Part shown: positions 20,873 to 30,565 of the stretch, in pieces
Numbering within the stretch: the stretch's first letter is position 1
Layout of the letters: each line of letters begins with the position of its first letter
Origin: JAEUQQ01 sp963697285
Lineage (GTDB): Bacteria; Acidobacteriota; Vicinamibacteria; Vicinamibacterales; JAFNAJ01
Direction: 5' to 3'
Assembly: GCA_963697285.1 (NCBI GenBank)
Contig: CAVONI010000002.1
Coordinates: 124,001 to 188,000 of the forward strand
DNA: 64,000 nucleotides
Program-made: the position numbers and the translations under genes
Notes under the pieces: generated by a model
What the model saw: only the letters and a program-made list of their open reading frames with translations
Told to the model about the DNA's origin: nothing
Databases searched by the model: none

Positions 20873-21605
20873 ATGCCCACCCGGCGCGATGTGATCAAAG
20901 CCTCGATGATTGCGGCCGCCGCGTCGGTCGTGGAGTCGTTCGCGTTGCCGCTTGGGCGCGTCGGCGCAGCCGGCGGCAACGCCAGCCGGCCCGTTCACGC
21001 TGCCGCCGCTGCCCTACGCCGCCGATGCGCTCGAACCGCACATCGACGCGCAGACGATGACGATCCACCACGATCGGCATCACGCGGCGTACGTGAACAA
21101 CCTGAACGGCGCGCTGGCCGGCAAGAGCGACCTGGCCGGGCGCTCGATCGAACAGTTGCTGGCGAACATCGACGCGCTGCCAGCCGACATCCGCACCGCG
21201 GTGCGGAACAACGGCGGCGGGCACCTGAACCACACGATGTTCTGGACGTCGATGAAGAAGGGCGGCGGCGGCACACCGCCGGCCGATCTCGGCAGGGATC
21301 TCGACGGCGCGTTCACGTCGTTTGCGGGGTTCAAGGACGCCTTGACCAGGGCGGCGATGGGCGTGTTCGGGTCCGGATGGGGCTGGCTGGTGCTGGAGCC
21401 CGGCAAGGGCCTCGCGATCCTGGCGCTGCCCAACCAGGACTCCCCGGTGATGCAGGGCAAGGTGCCCCTGCTCGGCATCGACGTGTGGGAACACGCCTAC
21501 TACCTGAAGTACCAGAACCGCCGGCGCGACTACGTCGACGCCTGGTTCAACTGCATCGACTGGGACGCCGTCTCGGCACGCCACCAGGCCGCCCGGCGCG
21601 TGTAG
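20873..21605 (+). CDS. Fe/Mn superoxide dismutase with probable Tat signal, frame-broken
   Basis: Detoxifies superoxide. The N-terminus MPTRRDVIKASMIAAAASV looks like a twin-arginine signal, which would place the enzyme outside the cytoplasm. The mature part has the metal ligands in standard order: HHDRHHAAYVNNLN, GHLNHTMFW, and GIDVWEHAYYLKYQNRR (Asp and His). GSGWGWLV and NQDSPVMQG are also typical. One extra G near 20955 (cttgggcgcg) breaks the frame between the signal and the mature part; without it the protein is about 243 residues. The start lies one base after the transhydrogenase stop, so they are presumably one transcript. Confidence 0.88.
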
Positions 21606-21612
21606 CACCCGC

Positions 21613-21637
21613 GGGCCGCGCGGGGGCGCGGCCCCTA
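21613..21637 (-). repeat. GGGCCGCG hairpin, short form (copy a)
   Basis: Eight-base stem GGGCCGCG/CGCGGCCC around a six-base loop; read on the minus strand it is preceded by TAG (21637-21635). That TAG closes a 61-codon open frame of unknown status. Confidence 0.75.
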
Positions 21638-21833
21638 CACCTGGTCAACGACCATCCGAACAAGCCCCGTCACGGGCGACACGACGTCGGGCGTTTGCGG
21701 CACGCGGGCGTGATCGTACAGCGTCCACGCGAGTGCAGGTCCCGCCCGCGAGAGCAAATGCCCGGCGGCGCGAGCCCCATACGGGCGCACCGGTGGTGCG
21801 ACGCCGTGATCCCTCTGCAAATGTCACGCGCCC

Positions 21834-21878
21834 GGGCCGCGCCCTTCGACAGGCTCAGGGCAGGCGGGGGCGCGGTCC
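21834..21878 (-). repeat. GGGCCGC hairpin, long form (copy g)
   Basis: Eleven-base stem with one G-T pair around a loop containing ttcgacaggctcagggcagg, a sequence that recurs at 56.04 kb and, rearranged, at 40.37 kb. No stop codon is joined to this copy. Confidence 0.7.
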
Positions 21879-21911
21879 TGCACCTGGGCAATGAACCCGA
21901 TTCGCACCAGC

Positions 21912-21936
21912 GGGCCGCGCGGGGGCGCGGCCCCTA
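21912..21936 (-). repeat. GGGCCGCG hairpin fused to reductase stop (copy b)
   Basis: Same eight-base stem as copy a. On the minus strand the TAG stop codon of the reductase (21936-21934) runs straight into GGGCCGCG. The hairpin should form right at the end of the mRNA coding region. Confidence 0.8.
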
Positions 21937-22935
21937 CTTGCCGCCGTACCAGCTCGGAATGGGCAGCGAGCGCATCGTGTGCAGGCCGCTCCTCGCCGCG
22001 ATCACCTTGGGGATGGAGTTGACCGTGATCGAGGCGGTCGCGACGTCTCCGTGCACCCCGCCCGCGATCTTCATCGACAGCGCGGGCGTGCCTTCGATGG
22101 TCACCGTGTCGAACGACTCGGGCGCGCCGAGATACGCCTCCATGTGCAGCACGATGACGGGCTCACCCTTGCGGTAGCCGATGCCGTCCTGCACGAGCCC
22201 GCAGACCCTCCCCTTGTCGATCGTCAGGTACTGGCTCGTCAGCTCGCGCATGGCGATCTTCGGCTCGAGGACATCGGTCACCGAGTCGAGCTTCCACCCC
22301 ATCGCGTCGGCAATCATCGAGATCGACTCGATGACGCCGATGCGGCGGATGGTGCCGCCGTCGACCCTGGCCTGGAACTCGTCGACGGTCAGTCCAGCGC
22401 CAATCTTCTGCTGGAACTGGAGGCGGCGCACGCTCGCGTCCTGGATGCGATCGACGCGAATGGCTCTCACGTCGCTGCAGACACCGGTCAGCGTGATGGG
22501 CAGCGTGTCCATCGTGAAGCCGGGGTTCACGCCGGTGCCCAGCACCGCGACCCTGGCCTTCTTCGCGAGCCCGTCGATCTTCTTCGCCAGTGACCTGTTC
22601 TTGGCCGTGGGGTAGGCGAGTTCCTCGGTCGTCGAGACGATCGGCACCTTGAGCTTGAGGATGGCCTCGACCTGGGGCATCACCTTCTTGAGCGCCGAGC
22701 TGGTGCACAGGACGGCAATGTCTGGCCTGGTGGCCTTGATGGCCTTCGCGATGTTGTCGGTGACGGTGATCTTGAGCTTCTTCGTGTGACCGATCACGAC
22801 ACCGAGGTCACGGCCGATCTTGGTGGGGTCGATCTCCACCGCACCGACGATGGTGAATCCCTTGCGCATCGCGCACTGCCTGGCGACCGCCGTGCCGATG
22901 GGCCCGAGCCCGATGTGGAGCGTCCGAATACCCAT
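21934..22935 (-). CDS. DapB-like / 2,4-diaminopentanoate dehydrogenase-family NAD(P)-binding protein
   Basis: Protein of 333 residues. The N-terminal dinucleotide-binding motif IGLGPIGTAVARQ follows MGIRTLH, and the first half has the dihydrodipicolinate reductase-like fold (VLCTSSALKK, VPIVSTTEELAYP, GTGVNPGFTMD). The second half lacks the DapB dimer motif and instead resembles 2,4-diaminopentanoate dehydrogenase and related amine dehydrogenases of unknown substrate. It is clearly cytoplasmic. Its TAG stop is part of a GC hairpin repeat. The upstream neighbour on minus is the PEGA protein, 52 bases away. Confidence 0.75.
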   Translation of the reverse strand: MGIRTLHIGLGPIGTAVARQCAMRKGFTIVGAVEIDPTKIGRDLGVVIGHTKKLKITVTDNIAKAIKATRPDIAVLCTSSALKKVMPQVEAILKLKVPIVSTTEELAYPTAKNRSLAKKIDGLAKKARVAVLGTGVNPGFTMDTLPITLTGVCSDVRAIRVDRIQDASVRRLQFQQKIGAGLTVDEFQARVDGGTIRRIGVIESISMIADAMGWKLDSVTDVLEPKIAMRELTSQYLTIDKGRVCGLVQDGIGYRKGEPVIVLHMEAYLGAPESFDTVTIEGTPALSMKIAGGVHGDVATASITVNSIPKVIAARSGLHTMRSLPIPSWYGGK

Positions 22936-22987
22936 GTGAATCGCGACTCCCTGCGAGCGGTCGGTGCCGCCTCTGGTGACCGGCCGA

Positions 22988-23803
22988 TTATAGCGATCCC
23001 GAGAGCTTCTGGCGGGCCTTCTCGACGTCGCGGTGGAACACGAACAGCGGGTCGGCCGTGTCGGTCCTGGTGGTGAAGTTCCACGTCCGTCCACCGCGCT
23101 TCTTCACCTTCAGTGCCTTGGCGAGGTAGTCGATCTCGAACGTCTCGACGTCGCGGAACGACATGGTGAACGCGTCGCCCTTGTTCGCGGTCTCGTAGCG
23201 AACACCGGCGGGCGTGGCGACCAGCCGCCCTTCGCACGATCCCATCCCGTGCTTGTGCACGACGGCCACCGTGGCGTCGAGACGCACCTCCTTGAAGCGC
23301 ACCGTCACGCTGGTCGTGCCGGTGTCGGCAACATCGATCGACTGCGCCACACCTTCCTGGCCTTCCATCGAGACGTTCAACTGGTGAGTCCCCGGTGTCA
23401 CGTCTGTCGTGGTCAGCGGCGACACGCCCACGTACTTGCGGTCCACGAACACCGACGCGCCCGGCAGGTCGGTCTCGACGTGCAGGGCAAAGGCGGGGGC
23501 CGCCGGTGCCTCGGGCGCGGCGGGAGCCTCGGGCGCCTTTGGCGCGGGTCGGGCTGGCGCCTTCCGCGCGACGGTCGGCGACGGCGAGGGCTCGGGCGCC
23601 AGCGCGGGCGGGGCCGACGGCGTGGCGCGCGTCACCGGGGCAGCAGGGGCCTTCGCAGGCGGGGCCTCCGGTGCCGGTGCGGGCCAGAAGTACCAGGCGA
23701 GCAGGGCCACCACGACGGCGGCGCCAATCCAGGCAGGAACGCCGATGCCGCGGCGTCGGGCGTCGGGAGGAAGATCTCCGGGATCGTCGTCGAGAATCGC
23801 CAT
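22988..23803 (-). CDS. Membrane-anchored PEGA-domain protein
   Basis: Protein of 271 residues: a short cytoplasmic N-terminus (MAILDDDPGDLPPDARRRG), one membrane segment at about 22-42 (VPAWIGAAVVVALLAWYFW), a Pro/Ala-rich linker to about 105, then a PEGA domain (FALHVETDLPGASVFVDRKYVGVSPLT..GTHQLNV). After it, residues 175-271 contain VRLDATVAVVHKHGMGSCEGRLVATPAGVRY, a beta-rich module resembling domains that follow PEGA in other acidobacterial proteins. It probably faces the periplasm and binds wall or envelope material; no enzyme motif is seen. It is divergent from the M1 peptidase across 100 bases. Confidence 0.75.
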   Translation of the reverse strand: MAILDDDPGDLPPDARRRGIGVPAWIGAAVVVALLAWYFWPAPAPEAPPAKAPAAPVTRATPSAPPALAPEPSPSPTVARKAPARPAPKAPEAPAAPEAPAAPAFALHVETDLPGASVFVDRKYVGVSPLTTTDVTPGTHQLNVSMEGQEGVAQSIDVADTGTTSVTVRFKEVRLDATVAVVHKHGMGSCEGRLVATPAGVRYETANKGDAFTMSFRDVETFEIDYLAKALKVKKRGGRTWNFTTRTDTADPLFVFHRDVEKARQKLSGSL

Positions 23804-23883
23804 GGCCGGGGAGGATAACACCTCCAGGGGCGACGCCGACGGGTCCGGGCCTCGTTGGCGCGAGCCACTGGCCTCGACGGGTG

Positions 23884-23889
23884 TAGGAT
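23884..23889 (+). promoter_or_regulatory. -10-like TAGGAT before the M1 peptidase
   Basis: TAGGAT lies 14 bases before the ATG at 23904, giving a predicted leader of six to eight bases. It is a weaker match than the other hexamers listed. Confidence 0.3.
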
Positions 23890-23903
23890 GTGCCGACAGT
23901 GAC

Positions 23904-26003
23904 ATGGATCGACACGCCTCGCGACTCGTCGCCCTCGTCGTCGCCTTCACCCTCACCGCAGTGACGGCGGTGGTCGTCGCGCAGCGGTCTGCCGTGCGCG
24001 CGGCGCCCGCGCTGCCCCCCGAACCGCCTCCTGCCGCGCCCCGCGCCGACCTGACGTCGCCCGAGTACTTCGCACCGGGCGCGCGGTCGGCACGCAACGC
24101 GAACTACTCGATCGACGCCGTGCTCGCGCCGGCCACGCGCACCATCACGGGGCGCGCCGTGATCACCTGGCGCAACATCGCCCGCCGCGAGACGTCGGTG
24201 TTGCGCATGCACTTGTACTGGAACGCGTGGCGCTCGTCGGAAACGACGTGGATGAAGGAGCGTGCCCTGGCCGCACCGCTCGGCGCCATCCTCGATCGTC
24301 CCGAGCGCGACTGGGCCTCGACCGACATCACCGCCATCCGCGTCCTGGGCATCGGGGCGGCGCCGCCGGTCGATCTCCATGCGGCGATGCGCTTCGTCCG
24401 CCCCGACGACGGCAACGCCAGCGACTACTCGCTGGTCGAAGTGCCGCTGCCTGTGCCCGTCCATCCCAACGACACGATCAACCTCGAGGTCGAGTGGACC
24501 GCGCGCGTCCCCCGCACGTTTGCGCGCACGGGCGTGGTGGGCGACGCCTACTTCATCGCGCAGTGGTTCCCGAAGGTGGCCGTGCTCGAGGGCACCGAGT
24601 GGAGGGGTCACCAGTTCCACTCGGGCACCGAGTTCTTTGCCGATTACGGCGTGTACGACGTGCGGCTGCGCGTGCCGACAGGGTGGGTGGTTGGTGCCAC
24701 GGGCGAGGAACGATCGCGCACCGACAACGGCGACGGCACGACGACCCACCGCTACTACCAGGACGACGTCCACGACTTCGCGTGGACGACGAGTCCCGAC
24801 TACATCGAGCGCCGCGCGAAGTTCGAGGAAGCCGGGTTGCCCGCCGCCGAGATGCGCCTGCTGCTGCAACCGGAGCACGCGTCCCAGGCCGAACGTCACT
24901 TCGCGGCCACGCGCGCCACGCTGCGCAGCTATGGACGCTGGTTCGGGCCCTATCCGTACGGGCACATCACGATCGTCGATCCGGCGTGGCAGAGCGCGGC
25001 CGGCGGGATGGAGTATCCGACGCTGTTCACGGCGGGCACGCGCTGGCTCGCACCTGCGACCGTCGCCCAGCCCGAAGGGGTGACCATCCACGAGGCCGGC
25101 CACCAGTTCTGGTACGGCCTGGTGGGCAACAACGAGTTCGAGCACGCGTGGATGGACGAAGGGCTCAACACGTTCTCGACGGCGCGTGCGCTCGACGTCG
25201 AGTGGGGGCGCGGACGCTACGCCGAGCGGTACTTCGGCGGATTCGTCCCCTGGGTGTTCAGCGACATCGTGCTGCGCCGCCAGACCGACGGCAACGGCCT
25301 GCACGGGTACCGGAGCGTGGCGACCAGCGACCGGCAGGACGCCCCGTCGTGGCGGTACTTCCCGGCGACGGGAGGCGGCATCACCTACAGCAAGACGGCG
25401 CTCTGGCTGCAAACCCTCGAGAACTACCTCGGGTGGGACGTGCTGCAGCGCGCGATGGCCACCTACTTCGATCGCTTCAAGTTCCGTCACCCTTCGCCCG
25501 ACGACTTCTTCGCGACGGTCAACAGGGTCAGCGGCCGCGACCTGACCTGGTTCTTCGACCAGGTCTACCGCTCGTCGGTGGCCTTCGACTACGGGGTCGA
25601 CTCGGTCGTCAGCGAACAGCCATCGACGACGGGATTCGTCGATCGCGAGGGGAAGCGCGCGTTCGTCACCGACCCGCCCGAGGGGGTGTACGAAACGCGA
25701 GCGATCATCCGGCGCCACGGCGAGGGCGTGTTCCCCGTCAACGTGCGGATCACGTTCGACGATGGCTCGCAGGTGACACGCGCGTGGGATGGCAAGGAAC
25801 GCTGGACCGCGATCCGGGTCGCACATGCGCGGCGCGCGGTCTCGGTGGTGGTCGATCCCGACGAGGTGCTCGCGCTCGACGTCAATCGCACGAACAACAG
25901 CCGGTCACTGCACCCGCAGGCCCGCGCGGCCGCAGCCGCCTGGTCGTGGCGCTGGGCGATCTGGCTGCAGGATCTGTTGCTGACCTATGGCTTCTTTGCC
26001 TGA
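23904..26003 (+). CDS. M1-family zinc metallopeptidase, secreted
   Basis: Aminopeptidase-N-like enzyme of 699 residues with an N-terminal signal or anchor (LVALVVAFTLTAVTAVVVAQ). The zinc site is complete: TIHEAGHQFWYG (HExxH) followed 18 residues later by Glu in NEFEHAWMDEGLN. The substrate-binding GMEYPTLF, equivalent to GAMEN, precedes it. The N-terminal beta domain (NYSIDAVLAPATRTITGRAVITWRN) is typical of M1. It starts a run in which each gene overlaps the next: its last codons overlap the following membrane protein by 17 bases. It presumably trims peptides in the periplasm. Confidence 0.9.
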   Translation: MDRHASRLVALVVAFTLTAVTAVVVAQRSAVRAAPALPPEPPPAAPRADLTSPEYFAPGARSARNANYSIDAVLAPATRTITGRAVITWRNIARRETSVLRMHLYWNAWRSSETTWMKERALAAPLGAILDRPERDWASTDITAIRVLGIGAAPPVDLHAAMRFVRPDDGNASDYSLVEVPLPVPVHPNDTINLEVEWTARVPRTFARTGVVGDAYFIAQWFPKVAVLEGTEWRGHQFHSGTEFFADYGVYDVRLRVPTGWVVGATGEERSRTDNGDGTTTHRYYQDDVHDFAWTTSPDYIERRAKFEEAGLPAAEMRLLLQPEHASQAERHFAATRATLRSYGRWFGPYPYGHITIVDPAWQSAAGGMEYPTLFTAGTRWLAPATVAQPEGVTIHEAGHQFWYGLVGNNEFEHAWMDEGLNTFSTARALDVEWGRGRYAERYFGGFVPWVFSDIVLRRQTDGNGLHGYRSVATSDRQDAPSWRYFPATGGGITYSKTALWLQTLENYLGWDVLQRAMATYFDRFKFRHPSPDDFFATVNRVSGRDLTWFFDQVYRSSVAFDYGVDSVVSEQPSTTGFVDREGKRAFVTDPPEGVYETRAIIRRHGEGVFPVNVRITFDDGSQVTRAWDGKERWTAIRVAHARRAVSVVVDPDEVLALDVNRTNNSRSLHPQARAAAAAWSWRWAIWLQDLLLTYGFFA

Positions 26004-27054
26004 GTCCGTCTCCGCGCGCGCCGGCACGGTGACCGGCGCGTTCATCGCCGGCTTCGCCCGAGTGCGCCGAGCCCGTGCGGTGTGGCTGGGCACGTGGGCG
26101 CTGACCCTGGCGCTTGCGGTCGCCCTCTCGTTCGTCGTCCGCGACATGATCGCCGCACACCTTGGCGACAGCGTGGTGGCCGATCGCGTCGCGCAGGGCG
26201 TCGAGTGGGACTGGTGGCAGGAGTTCCGGGCGCAGGCGTCAGGCCTGGGCACCACGTTCGTCCCGTCCATCATCGGTGGCGCGGCGCCGCTCAGGAACCT
26301 CAGCGACATCGCCGACGCGAGACCGCAGGCCGTGGTGCTGACGGCCGTGCTCGTGCTGTGGCTGCTCGTGTGGTCGTTCGTGTCGGGCGGCGTGCTCGAC
26401 CGCCTGGCGCGTGATCGGGCGCTGGGTGCGCAGGCGTTCTTCGGCGCCTGCGGGCGGTACGCGCCTCGCCTCGTGCGGCTCGGGTTGCTGGCGTGGGCGG
26501 CGTACTGGGTGCTGTTCACATACGTCCACGACCTCATCTTCTCGACCGGCTACAGCGCGCTCATACGCGACGTGACCGTCGAACGGACCGCGTTCCTGGT
26601 GCGCCTGTGCGGTTACGCGTTGTTCCTCGTCCTCCTTGTCGCGGTGAACATCGTGTTCGACTACGCGCGCATCCGCCTCGTCGTCGAGGACCGCCGCAGC
26701 GCGCTGTTCGCGCTGACTGCCGGCGCGCGCTTCGTCCGGCGGCACCTTGCCCTTGCGACGGGCGTGTATGCACTGAACACCGCGGTCTTTCTCGTCATCG
26801 TCGGCCTGTACGTGATGTTCGCCCCGGGCGCGCGCAACGATGGCGGACGCCTCTGGCTCGCCGTCGCGGTCGGACAGGCCTACATCGTCGCCCGCGTCAT
26901 CCTCAAGTTGCAGTTTCTCGCGTCGCAGATCGGCGTGTTCCAGCACGTGCTGGCGTCAGACGTGCTGGTATCGGCGCCCGCGCCGGTCTGGCCGGAGTCT
27001 CCCGCGGCGGAGTTCGTGCGCGGGGCCGACATCGCATCCACCCCTCCCCAATGA
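25987..27054 (+). CDS. Polytopic membrane protein of unknown function
   Basis: Protein of 355 residues with about six hydrophobic segments, among them WLGTWALTLALAVALSFVV, VVLTAVLVLWLLVWSFVSG, FLVRLCGYALFLVLLVAVNIVF and LNTAVFLVIVGLYVMF. I do not recognise a family. A long loop between the first two segments would face the periplasm. It starts inside the end of the M1 peptidase gene (17-base overlap) and ends in an ATGA overlap with the DUF2339 gene, so the three are made together. A role in envelope or transport is only a guess from this context. Confidence 0.75.
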   Translation: MASLPESVSARAGTVTGAFIAGFARVRRARAVWLGTWALTLALAVALSFVVRDMIAAHLGDSVVADRVAQGVEWDWWQEFRAQASGLGTTFVPSIIGGAAPLRNLSDIADARPQAVVLTAVLVLWLLVWSFVSGGVLDRLARDRALGAQAFFGACGRYAPRLVRLGLLAWAAYWVLFTYVHDLIFSTGYSALIRDVTVERTAFLVRLCGYALFLVLLVAVNIVFDYARIRLVVEDRRSALFALTAGARFVRRHLALATGVYALNTAVFLVIVGLYVMFAPGARNDGGRLWLAVAVGQAYIVARVILKLQFLASQIGVFQHVLASDVLVSAPAPVWPESPAAEFVRGADIASTPPQ

Positions 27055-29472
27055 ACGAAATCGGCGTCATTTTCCTCGGGCTCGCCGCGCTGGGTGGCGT
27101 GGCGCTGCTCACGCTGGTCCTGCCCATTCTCTCGTTCGTCAGGGCCGCACGGGCCCGGCGGATCGCCGAACAGGCCAACGATCGGCTCACGGCCATGTCG
27201 CGCCTGGTCGACGAGCTGCTGCGCGATGTCGAGCACTTGCACGCGACGGTCGCTGAACTTCGACGCGGAGCAACGGCAACGTCCGGCCGAGGCCGCACCG
27301 CCCGATGCCCTCGCCGCTGCTCATGGCCCGGATGAGACCGTCACCTCGGGCGTGCCGCCTGTGCCAGCGGTGCCCGGCGAGGCGACCCCGGCGCCCGGAA
27401 CTGCGGCGGAGCCCGACGCGGGGCGCGCGCACGAGTTCAGCGGCGAGGCTGTCGGTGCCGTCGAAACGCCCGAGGCGCCACGCGACACGGCCCCGGAGGC
27501 GCTGCCCCGGGAACCGCCGCCCGCGCCGGCGCACCCACCATCGATCGAGCAGCGGATCGGCCAGCACTGGCTGCTCTACGTTGGCGTCGCCGCCGTCGTG
27601 CTCGGCGCCAGCTACCTGGTGAAGTACGTGTTCGACAACGAGTGGATCACACCGCTCATGCGCGTCGTGCTCGGCCTCGTGGGCGGGAGTGCTCTCGTGT
27701 TTGCCGGTGACAGGGTCGCGCGTCGCGACGTCGCGCTGTTCGGCCAGGGCGTCGCGGGAGGCGGTCTCGGCATCCTCTACCTCTCGCTCTACGCCGGGCT
27801 GCACCTCTACGGCGTGCTCGACCCGTCGACGGCGTGGTTCGGGATGGTGGCGGCGACAGGCCTGGGCACGTGGATGGCGACACGGCATGCGTCGCAGGCC
27901 CTGGCCGTGATTGCCGCCGTCGGCGCGTACGCCACGCCGTACCTGATCGCCACCGAGACCCGGTCACCCGCACCGTTGCTCTCGTACCTGACCGTGCTGG
28001 CAGGCGGCACCTGGTGGCTGGTGCGATCGCACGAGTGGCCGGCGCTCGCCATCGTGTCGTTCGTTGCGACGCTGACGACCCTCGCCGGCTGGCTGTTCGT
28101 GAGCTACCGCGACACGCAGTACCTGGTCGTCGAGGCCTACCTGATCGTGCTGGCCGCGGTGTTCCTGAGAATCGCGTTCGACCTGCACCGGCGCGCCACG
28201 GTGACGGCGGCCCGCGCGACCTCGGTGGGGGCGCTGTGCGCGCTTGGCGCGTTCCTGCTCGGCGTCATCGGGCCGGTCTGTGTCCACATGGCGTCACTGG
28301 CCATCCTCGTCCCGCACACGCTGGCGCTGCTCATCTACTTCATCGCCGTCACGCTGGCCGGGTTGCTGCTGGCAGGCGACGGCGACCGGCCGTGGATTCG
28401 CGTGGTCGCGTGGGCCGCGATCGTGCCGCCGTTCATGGGCTGGCTCGACACCCACTCGCAGGCACGGGGCGCGCTGGTCACGCTGCTCGCCATCTACGGA
28501 CTTCACCTCATCGCCGAACTGCGCGCGCTCTGGCACGACCGCACGCGCCTGCGGTTGCCCGACGGCGCACTGCTCCACGCCAACGCCCTCGCGCTGCTGA
28601 TTGGGTTGCTGACGATCGTCGATTCACCGAACCGGGCCGACATGGTGTTCGTGGCCCTGGGCCTGGCCGCGTGGCACGTCGCGCTCGCGGGGATGGTGCG
28701 ACCGCGACACGATTTCGCACCGTGGCACTACGTCGCGCTTGCCGCGGCATTCGTCGCCACCGCGATCGCGTTGCGCTTCGACGGCCCCGTCATCGCCATC
28801 GGATGGGCGATCGAAGGCGCGCTCGTCGTGTGGCTGGGCCTGCGTCAGCGCCTGGCGTGGATGCGATGGGGCGGCTGGGTGTTGTTCGTGGTGGCCCTGG
28901 CCGACGCGATAGTGGTCTACGGGTCGGGTCCGTCGGCCGACATGACGCCATTTGCGAACATGCACGCGGCGGCGTTCTTCATCATCGCCGGCCTGTTGCT
29001 GTGGCTCGCGTCACGCTATCGCGCGGCGCGCGACGCATTCGAGCGCGCGCCCTCACAGACGCTGGCCACCTGCAGTGTCGTCGCGTGCGTGCTGGTGCTT
29101 GCCACGCTCACCGAGGAGGTCAACGGCCTGTTCGGCGCCCGCGCGTGGGCGGCACAGGTCAACGAGGGCGCGATGGCCGCCGGATCGGTCGACTTCGCGC
29201 GCCTGGCGACGATCTCGGTGCTGTGGGCGGCATACGCGCTCGGGCTGGTCCTGATCGGGATCCTGAAGCGCTACCGCCCCATCCGCTACCTCGCCATCGC
29301 GATCTTCGCGGCAACGATCCTCAAGGTGTTTTTCGTCGATCTCGCCGAACTCGACACGTTGTATCGCATCCTCAGCGTGATGGGACTCGGCGTGCTCCTC
29401 CTGGGGGCGTCGTATCTCTACCAGCACTTCCTGCGCGATGCAGACGATGAACCCGCGGGTGACACGCGGTGA
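27051..29472 (+). CDS. DUF2339 multi-pass membrane protein, frame-broken
   Basis: Large membrane protein of about 806 residues. The N-terminus (MNEIGVIFLGLAALGGVALL) has one segment, then a coiled stretch (EQANDRLTAMSRLVDELLRDVEHLHATVAEL), a Pro/Ala-rich linker, and from RIGQHWLLYVGVAAVVLGASYLVKYVFDN onward more than 20 hydrophobic helices with the DUF2339 pattern (GQGVAGGGLGILYLSLYAGLHLY). The function of DUF2339 is unknown. One inserted G at about 27269 breaks the frame; removal gives LRREQRQRPAEAAPPD. Start overlaps the upstream stop (ATGA), and its stop overlaps the next GTG. Confidence 0.85.
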
Positions 29473-30426
29473 CCGCGCCCGGCCTGCCCGACGTCCGCGA
29501 TGCGCGCGACCGGCTGCGGGGTGTGCTGCTCCCCACGCCGTTGCTCAAGCATCCGCTGCTCGACGACGCGCTGGGCCTCGACATCTACGTGAAGCACGAG
29601 AACCACCTGCCCACGGGCGCGTTCAAGGTGCGCGGCGGCGTGAACCTCGTGTCGCACCTGGTCGAACAGGGCGAGACCCGTCCCCTGCTGACGGCCACGA
29701 CGGGCAACCACGGCCAGTCGATCGCATTTGCCGCCCAGCGCGCGGGCCTCGGGTGCACGATCATCGTGCCCGAGGGGAACAACCCCGAGAAGAACGCCGC
29801 CATGCGGGCGCTCGGCGCCGAGGTGGTGGAGCACGGCCGCGATTTCGACGCCGCTCGCGAAGAAGTGGAACGGCGCGTCGCCCGGGGCGACGTCCGCTAC
29901 GTGCACTCGGCCAACGAGCCATGGCTCATCGCCGGCGTCGGCACCTACGCGCTCGAGATCTTCGACGCACTGCCGGACGCCGACGTCGTGCTCGTGCCGA
30001 TCGGTGGCGGGAGCGGTGCGAGCGGGCTGGTCACCGTGCGAGACGGACTCGGTGCGCACGCGCGGATCGTCGGCGTGCAGGCGACCGGGGCCGATGCGTT
30101 CGCGCGATCGTGGCGCACCGGCACGCGAGTGGTCGGCGAGCGTGTGGCGACGTTCGCCGAGGGCCTCGCCACCCGCGTGACCTTCGACCTGACCTTCGGC
30201 ATCCTCAGGCGGGGGCTCGACGACGTCGTCACGGTCGATGACGAGGCCCTGGCTGATGGCGTGCGGCTCGCGCTGTCGGCGACGCACAACCTGGCCGAGG
30301 GCGCTGGCGCCGCCGCGCTCGCCGCAGCCGCGGCGAAGCGCAGACGAACTGCGCGGCCAGCGCGTCGTGTGCGTCATGAGCGGGGGCAACATCGACCGCG
30401 CCACGCTGGCGCGCCTGGTCGCCTGA
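29469..30426 (+). CDS. Threonine/serine dehydratase-like PLP enzyme, frame-broken
   Basis: Fold-type II PLP enzyme of about 318 residues without an ACT domain, so of the catabolic dehydratase or serine racemase kind. Motifs are ENHLPTGAFKVRGG (PLP Lys), TATTGNHGQSIAFAA, the phosphate-binding GGGSGASG and CVMSGGNIDRATLARL at the end. It would deaminate threonine or serine to an oxo acid. One extra base at about 30341 breaks the frame; without it the sequence reads AKRDELRGQRVVCVMSGG. The GTG start overlaps the DUF2339 stop (GTGA), so this enzyme is the last member of the M1-membrane-DUF2339 run. Confidence 0.85.
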
Positions 30427-30565
30427 GAGCCCCCGCGCGTCGGCCCGCCGTCCAGCGGATTTGGAGGCCCGTGGCGTCATAGCCGATATTCGTGGTGCGG
30501 CCGGATTACAATGCCGCAAACCGGCGTCGCACTCCGCGATCGGGGTTGCCGCCGGATCACGCCTT

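Larger units (their letters stand above)
21606..21933. other. Gene-poor spacer with three GC-rich hairpin repeats
   Basis: About 330 bases between SOD (plus) and the reductase (minus), which converge. It holds a short hairpin at 21613-21638, a long one with the CCTTCGAC...CAGGG insert at 21834-21878, and a short one whose end forms the reductase stop codon. Between the first two, a minus-strand frame of 61 codons (21820-21635) ends in a TAG belonging to the first hairpin. Its translation is not recognisable, and I do not call it a gene. Confidence 0.6.

Noticed and set aside
22794..25826. Minus-strand open frame of about 1010 codons
   Set aside because: It is antisense to the M1 peptidase, whose zinc motifs and codon pattern are clear. 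Long antisense frames arise freely at this GC content, and the translation is rich in Arg, Gly and His with no known motif.
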